Below are positions 4,588-7,306 of a stretch of 7,306 bases of DNA, piece after piece. A model generated the notes under the pieces. It made no database searches, had not been told where the DNA came from, and worked only from the letters and a program-made list of their open reading frames with translations. Location of the stretch: contig JAJYEB010000091.1 of NCBI GenBank assembly GCA_021790375.1, forward strand, positions 1 through 7,306, read 5' to 3'. Numbering within the stretch: position 1 is the first letter of the stretch; each line of letters starts with the position of its first letter. Made by a program: the position numbers and the translations under genes. This stretch comes from Chloroflexota bacterium. GTDB taxonomy: Bacteria; Chloroflexota; Limnocylindria; Limnocylindrales; CSP1-4.

Positions 4588-4660
4588 GACACGGGAGTTC
4601 GTGCGGAGCCGTAACGCATCGGTCTTCCCATCGTTCCGACAGGTACCCGTGTCTGCGAAC
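4588..4660 (+). promoter_or_regulatory. Structured 5' UTR candidate with pseudoknot geometry
   Basis: Stem 1: GACACGGG (4588-4595) / CCCGTGTC (4646-4653), 8 bp perfect. Stem 2: GTTCG (4597-4601) / CGAAC (4656-4660), 5 bp, crossing stem 1, so an H-type pseudoknot is possible. The intervening loop can hold TGCG (4602-4605) / CGCA (4615-4618) and TCGG (4619-4622) / CCGA (4636-4639). I see no match to cyclic-di-GMP, cobalamin or other riboswitch consensus elements. It lies 54 nt before the ATG of the surface protein. Confidence 0.35.
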
Positions 4661-4689
4661 GGGGCGCCGTCGTGGCCCACCCGGGCCCA

Positions 4690-4708
4690 ACCTCGGAGCC
4701 AAGGAGGT
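4690..4708 (+). promoter_or_regulatory. Strong SD of the surface-protein gene, in a small hairpin
   Basis: AAGGAGGT (4701-4708), 5 nt before ATG 4714, is a near-perfect SD. ACCTC (4690-4694) can pair with GAGGT (4704-4708) across a 9-nt loop, masking it. The SD itself is certain; the masking is weak (5 bp). Confidence 0.55.
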
Positions 4709-4713
4709 CTCGC

Positions 4714-6051
4714 ATGAGTCAATGGAGAAGCCAGGTCGGCGTCGGCCTTGCCGCAACGCTGCTCGCTTCGCTCCTCGCCACGTCTGTCGTGGCCACCGCG
4801 CTTGCTCTGACGATCACCAATACCAACCCCTCGGTGACTGTGCCCACGGGCGTCGCCACAAACGTCGGGATCAACTATGTGTGGAACGGCACGGCCAGCG
4901 ACACGCCGGGTGCCACGTCGTTCGCTGTGTCTCTTCCGACCGGGTATACGTGGACGGCCCCGCCAACGTTCTCGCTGACCGGCACCGCGACCGCGACGGT
5001 GAGCGCACCGTCGACGGTGGGCCAGGTCACGACGTGGACGCTTTCGTCCTTCTCCGCGACCGGGCCGTGGACCTTGACGCTGAGCGGCGGCCAGGTCAGC
5101 ACGAGCCTGACTTCGGGTAGCAGCCTCGTCACGCTCTCGTATGGCACGACGACCAGCGTGATCGCCACGCTCAAGGCCAGCGGGGTGACCACGACCGGTC
5201 TGTTCCCGGTCACGATTAGCCCGCTGTCGGTCCCCGCCGACGGCACCAGCACCATCCTGCTCGTGTTCGGTGCGCCCGGCGCGAACGCGACGTGCGCCAA
5301 CTACACGAGTTTCACGGTCGCCACGACCGGGGGCACGTTCACCACGACCAACCTTCCGGGCGTGACCAGCCCGGTGAACGGCACCTCGGCCACGGTCACG
5401 TGCGCCAACTTCACGAGCGTCAGCCTGAAGACCCTGACGCTGAGGGCCCCAACGACGCCCGGTACCGCCACCATCACCGTGAGCGTGCTGCCCGTGGGCT
5501 CCACGACCTCGACGCCCGACTCGACCACCCTCGTGACCTTCACGAAGACCTCGGCTGGGCAGGGCAACACCGAGCGTGAGCATGGGAAGGGCGCGCGGAA
5601 GGTCGCCTTCTACGCGAGCACCGGAGCGACGACCTGTGCGGCAGCGCCGGTGAGCCCGTCGGCCGGAACCCCGAGCTTCGGCTTCGCGATCCTCAACACG
5701 ACCGGCCATGGGCGGGTCAACGTCGAGGTCGCGCTGAAGGGTGCGGCACCGAACTCCACCTACAGCGTGTACCTGGACCAGGCCGGCACCTGCTCGCCTG
5801 CGTTCACGCTGCACACGAACTCGCGCGGCAACGGCAACCGTCACCTCAACGTGGCGATGGTCAGCGGCGCCACGCAGGCCTGGCTGACCGCCACTCAGAC
5901 GAAGGGCTCGGCCGTTACCAACGGCTCGAATCTGCTCGTCACGAATCTCGCCATGGTGTCCGTCAAGGGCCACGGCCACGAGAACGCCCAGGGCAACCAG
6001 GACAAGGGCGGCAACCAGGACAATCCCGGCCGGGGCCACGGCAAGGGGTAG
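4714..6051 (+). CDS. Secreted cell-surface protein with invasin-like Ig domain
   Basis: 445 residues from ATG 4714, fixed by AAGGAGGT 5 nt upstream. Residues 1-31 are a signal peptide (one Arg, hydrophobic GLAATLLASLLATSVV, likely cleavage after ALA 29-31). The mature part is Thr/Ser/Val-rich beta-sandwich sequence. Residues ~34-160 are an unassigned beta domain. Residues ~165-265 resemble invasin/intimin Big_1 Ig domains (VPADGTST at 173-180, GGTFTTT, then TPGTATITV). Within it CANYTSF (Cys194) and CANFTSV (Cys230) repeat 36 residues apart. A charged linker (GNTEREHGKGARK) leads to a second domain, ~293-425, with Cys308, Cys360 and LKGAAPNSTYSVYLDQAGTC, reminiscent of small secreted beta-domain proteins of Gram-positives. 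The tail is Gly/Asn/His/Lys-rich (HENAQGNQDKGG...GHGKG). There is no sorting motif or C-terminal membrane helix, so it is secreted or loosely bound. Function unknown; adhesion or envelope structure is plausible. Confidence 0.88.
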   Translation: MSQWRSQVGVGLAATLLASLLATSVVATALALTITNTNPSVTVPTGVATNVGINYVWNGTASDTPGATSFAVSLPTGYTWTAPPTFSLTGTATATVSAPSTVGQVTTWTLSSFSATGPWTLTLSGGQVSTSLTSGSSLVTLSYGTTTSVIATLKASGVTTTGLFPVTISPLSVPADGTSTILLVFGAPGANATCANYTSFTVATTGGTFTTTNLPGVTSPVNGTSATVTCANFTSVSLKTLTLRAPTTPGTATITVSVLPVGSTTSTPDSTTLVTFTKTSAGQGNTEREHGKGARKVAFYASTGATTCAAAPVSPSAGTPSFGFAILNTTGHGRVNVEVALKGAAPNSTYSVYLDQAGTCSPAFTLHTNSRGNGNRHLNVAMVSGATQAWLTATQTKGSAVTNGSNLLVTNLAMVSVKGHGHENAQGNQDKGGNQDNPGRGHGKG

Positions 6052-6084
6052 CACCAGCGGCCATGGCAAGGGGTAGCACCAGCG
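6035..6084. repeat. 25-bp tandem duplication across the surface-protein stop codon
   Basis: 6035-6059 and 6060-6084 differ only at one base (gccacggcaagggg versus gccatggcaagggg). Each copy contains GGGGTAGCACCAGCG, so the TAG stop (6049-6051) is duplicated at 6074-6076 in a shifted frame. The end of copy 2 forms the left arm of the hairpin at 6080-6112. Confidence 0.92.
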
Positions 6085-6112
6085 GCGTCGCCGGAAGGCC
6101 CGGCGACCGCTG
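6080..6112 (+). other. GC-rich hairpin in the 3' UTR
   Basis: CAGCG (6080-6084) / CGCTG (6108-6112) plus GTCGCCGG (6087-6094) / CCGGCGAC (6100-6107), 13 bp with a 2-nt bulge and a 5-nt loop. No T-tract. It may protect the mRNA 3' end or cause pausing. A further stem, GGTCGG (6120-6125) / CCGACC (6148-6153), follows before the terminator. Confidence 0.4.
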
Positions 6113-6176
6113 AACAGCGGGTCGGGTCAGCGCCACCCGGCGCCGGTCCGACCACCAGGCAGACATCGGAATCGAG

Positions 6177-6209
6177 GGAGCCGCCCGGGATCCGGGCGGC
6201 TCCTTCTTT
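6177..6209 (+). terminator. Strong intrinsic terminator of the surface-protein gene
   Basis: GGAGCCGCCCGG (6177-6188), 3-nt loop GAT, CCGGGCGGCTCC (6192-6203): 12 bp perfect, followed by TTCTTT (6204-6209). On the minus strand the stem is followed by CTCGATTCC, with no T-run, so it serves mainly the plus-strand gene. It sits 23 bp before the end of the convergent hemerythrin gene. Confidence 0.9.
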
Positions 6210-6231
6210 CGCGTGCATCGCGCTGTTGCGC

Positions 6232-6822
6232 CTACGCCGAGGTGACCCGCGGCTCCGGCGCGGCCCCCGCCATGCCACTCCCCGCCTCGAGGAACGGCAT
6301 GACCACGACCTCCTCCTGCTCGAGGTGCGAGCTCATCTGCGCGTGCAGCCCATAAAGGCGGCCCCGCAGGTCGACCAGCCGACGATGCGCCGACTCGGGC
6401 TGCAGCGCCGGCTCCGTCTGCAGCGCCCGCCAGTCGGCCTCGAGGTGCTCCAGGGCCCGGCGCACCTGCTCGTGCTGGATCCGCAGCAGGCGAGTAGCCC
6501 ACGGTGTCGCCGCGAGGTGATCCATCTCCGGGAAGCAGTGGTCGTCCTCCCAGTCGATGTGGCGGAGCAGCGACTTCTCCATCGCGTCGAGCAGGCTGCG
6601 TACCGCGCTCGCGAGGTCACTGGCCGCGAGGTTGCCGGCCATTTCCGCGGTGGCCTCGATCCGTCCGACGAGATGCTCGATCTCGCGATGCTCATGGTTC
6701 AGGATCCGGCGCTCGACCACCGCTTCCTGGCAGGTCGACGCGACCGGGCCGTCGCCGACCCGATGTGCCGGCGCGACCGCCCCCGCCTCTGCCGGCAGGG
6801 CCGTCGCGTGCTCAGCGTGCAT
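6232..6822 (-). CDS. Hemerythrin-like (HHE) domain protein
   Basis: 196 residues. A ~33-residue Ala-rich N-terminal stretch precedes a four-helix HHE domain with the diiron-type ligand pattern: H43/H45/H50 in NHEHREIEHL, H88-x3-E92 in LLRHIDWEDDHCFPEM, H117 in IQHEQVRRALEHL, H160 in LYGLHAQMSSHLEQEE, and H166-x3-E170. Such proteins bind O2, NO or iron, or repair or sense oxidative or nitrosative stress in the cytoplasm; which applies here cannot be told. It ends VVVMPFLE plus an 18-residue tail. Start ATG 6822 lies inside the upstream ACT gene (11-bp overlap) with no good SD, so translation is probably coupled. There is no fused regulatory domain of the FBXL5 or chemotaxis type. Confidence 0.93.
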   Translation of the reverse strand: MHAEHATALPAEAGAVAPAHRVGDGPVASTCQEAVVERRILNHEHREIEHLVGRIEATAEMAGNLAASDLASAVRSLLDAMEKSLLRHIDWEDDHCFPEMDHLAATPWATRLLRIQHEQVRRALEHLEADWRALQTEPALQPESAHRRLVDLRGRLYGLHAQMSSHLEQEEVVVMPFLEAGSGMAGAAPEPRVTSA

Positions 6823-7225
6823 GGGTCAACACCATCACCCCGGGCAGGCCGAGGACCTCGCGGGCCCGCGCCTCGTCGTCCACGGTGATGGCGACCTCGC
6901 ACATGGTCCCCCGCCGCCCCACGATCATGATGCCGCTGATGTTGACGCCGGCCCGGCCGAGTCGCTCCGCGAGATCGGCCAGGCTGCCCGGCACGTCCTC
7001 GATCTCCACGTGCAGGGCGTCACCCTCCACGAACGGGACGCCCATGCTGCGCAGGACGTCCCGCGTCGCCTCGTCCTCGTCGGTCGTAACCGTCGCGCAC
7101 ATCTGCTGCCCCGCGGTGTGGCCCGCGATGTGCTGGACGCTGATGCCACGGGCGGCGAGCGCGAGTGCGACGTGGGCGAGCTCGCCGGGGCGGTTGTCGA
7201 GCTGGATCACGAACGGCTGACCCAT
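6812..7225 (-). CDS. Tandem ACT-domain protein
   Basis: 137 residues made of two ACT domains and nothing else. Domain 1 is ~3-66 (FVIQLDNRPGELAHVALALAARGISVQHIAG, then MCATVTTDEDEATRDVLRSMG). Domain 2 is ~70-135 (ALHVEIEDVPGSLADLAERLGRAGVNISGI, then MCEVAITVDDEARAREVLG). The (N/D)xPG(E/S)L loop with its Gly, typical of ligand-binding ACT sites, is present in both. Stand-alone tandem ACT proteins bind amino acids or similar small ligands and are usually regulatory; the ligand is unknown. Start ATG 7225 has AGAGGA about 10 nt upstream. The stop of the preceding gene lies 31 bp upstream and the next gene overlaps by 11 bp, so the three form an operon. Pairing with a hemerythrin-like protein suggests a redox- or metabolite-linked role, but this is only context. 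Confidence 0.95.
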   Translation of the reverse strand: MGQPFVIQLDNRPGELAHVALALAARGISVQHIAGHTAGQQMCATVTTDEDEATRDVLRSMGVPFVEGDALHVEIEDVPGSLADLAERLGRAGVNISGIMIVGRRGTMCEVAITVDDEARAREVLGLPGVMVLTHAR

Positions 7226-7256
7226 GGTCGTGACGTCCTCTGGCGGTTGTCTTCTC

Positions 7257-7306
7257 CTATCGCTGCTGCAGCGGCACGTAGTCGCGGGCGTGCTGGCCCA
7301 CGTAGA
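7257..7306 (-). CDS. C-terminal end of an unidentified gene
   Basis: The minus-strand frame enters from the right edge and reads YVGQHARDYVPLQQR, then stop TAG (7259-7257). Codon use matches the neighbours, and the 31-bp gap to the ACT gene fits an operon. Only 15 codons are visible; the family cannot be named. Confidence 0.5.
   Translation of the reverse strand, partial: YVGQHARDYVPLQQR

Larger units (their letters stand above)
4131..4713. other. 583-bp intergenic region with regulatory and repeat structure, no convincing gene
   Basis: Between tusA and the surface-protein gene. Open frames here on both strands have no family resemblance, no SD and antisense-like composition, so I call none. 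It holds the tusA tail repeat, a weak hairpin, three ACAACGT palindromes, a 12-bp duplication at 4312-4335, an inverted repeat ATCGGTC (4499-4505) / GACCGAT (4541-4547), a possible -10 at 4576-4581 and a structured 5' UTR candidate. Confidence 0.6.

Noticed and set aside
4183..4614. 143-codon plus-strand frame between tusA and the surface protein
   Set aside because: No SD or promoter, no recognisable sequence, and it runs through a tandem duplication and palindromic sites.
4588..4660. Cyclic-di-GMP or other known riboswitch
   Set aside because: The conserved aptamer elements of the classes I know are not present; kept only as an unassigned structured leader.
4504..6069. 521-codon minus-strand open frame opposite the surface-protein gene
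   Set aside because: Arg/Gly/His-rich antisense translation; the plus strand has a strong SD, signal peptide and Ig-like domain.
1..7306. tRNA, rRNA, insertion sequence or phage genes
   Set aside because: No cloverleaf with a TTCGA-type T-loop, no rRNA-like stretch, and no transposase, integrase or terminal inverted repeats were seen on either strand.

Overview
GC-rich bacterial DNA (roughly 70 % G+C by eye, strong G/C preference at third codon positions). The gene content (an XRE/TPR regulator with a YTKAYVSALENG-type helix-turn-helix, a DsrE-TusA pair, a tandem-ACT protein, a hemerythrin-like protein), together with apparent leaderless starts and SD-led starts side by side, suggests an uncultured Chloroflexota or possibly an actinobacterium. 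This placement is inference; no rRNA or marker gene is present.

Layout. 1-230: a possible 3' end of a plus-strand gene running into a 16-bp tandem array (115-220). 230-691 (-): purine-type phosphoribosyltransferase. 692-1049: divergent intergenic region filled by ten copies of a 19/20-bp GGGCCC-centred repeat. 1050-1493 (+): small coiled-coil protein with an acidic Ala/Glu/Pro tail. 1623-2921 (-): XRE helix-turn-helix regulator with TPR repeats and a palindrome over its promoter. 3060-4130 (+): a sulfur-transfer operon made of a consensus-like promoter, a leaderless 22-codon leader ORF with a Cys-Ala-Cys motif, a long hairpin that buries the next Shine-Dalgarno, a DsrE-family protein and TusA. 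4131-4713: long intergenic region with tandem repeats, three palindromic ACAACGT sites and a structured 5' UTR candidate. 4714-6051 (+): secreted cell-surface protein with an invasin-like Ig domain, followed by a strong intrinsic terminator at 6177-6209. 6232-7306 (-): an operon of an unidentified gene (only its last 15 codons are visible), a tandem-ACT protein and a hemerythrin-like protein, the last two overlapping by 11 bp.

How the parts work together. The best candidate for an undescribed system is 3060-3230. The promoter (TTGACC-17 bp-TACACT) places the transcript start on the A of a short ORF containing two Cys codons. That ORF's stop codon touches a hairpin (3163-3168/3216-3221 plus 3177-3184/3208-3215) that sequesters the SD of dsrE. 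The downstream genes handle protein-bound sulfur, so this looks like a translation-coupled, possibly cysteine-sensing leader. It is analogous in logic to the leaderless polycysteine leader ORFs reported in mycobacteria, but with a different peptide and apparently acting on translation initiation.

A second theme is short tandem duplications at gene 3' ends: the repeat crosses the stop codon of tusA (16 bp x3) and of the surface protein (25 bp x2), and a 16-bp x6.6 array begins 10 bp past the phosphoribosyltransferase stop. A third theme is a TANNNT hexamer ending 7-8 nt before the first base of four start codons, the arrangement expected of leaderless mRNAs.
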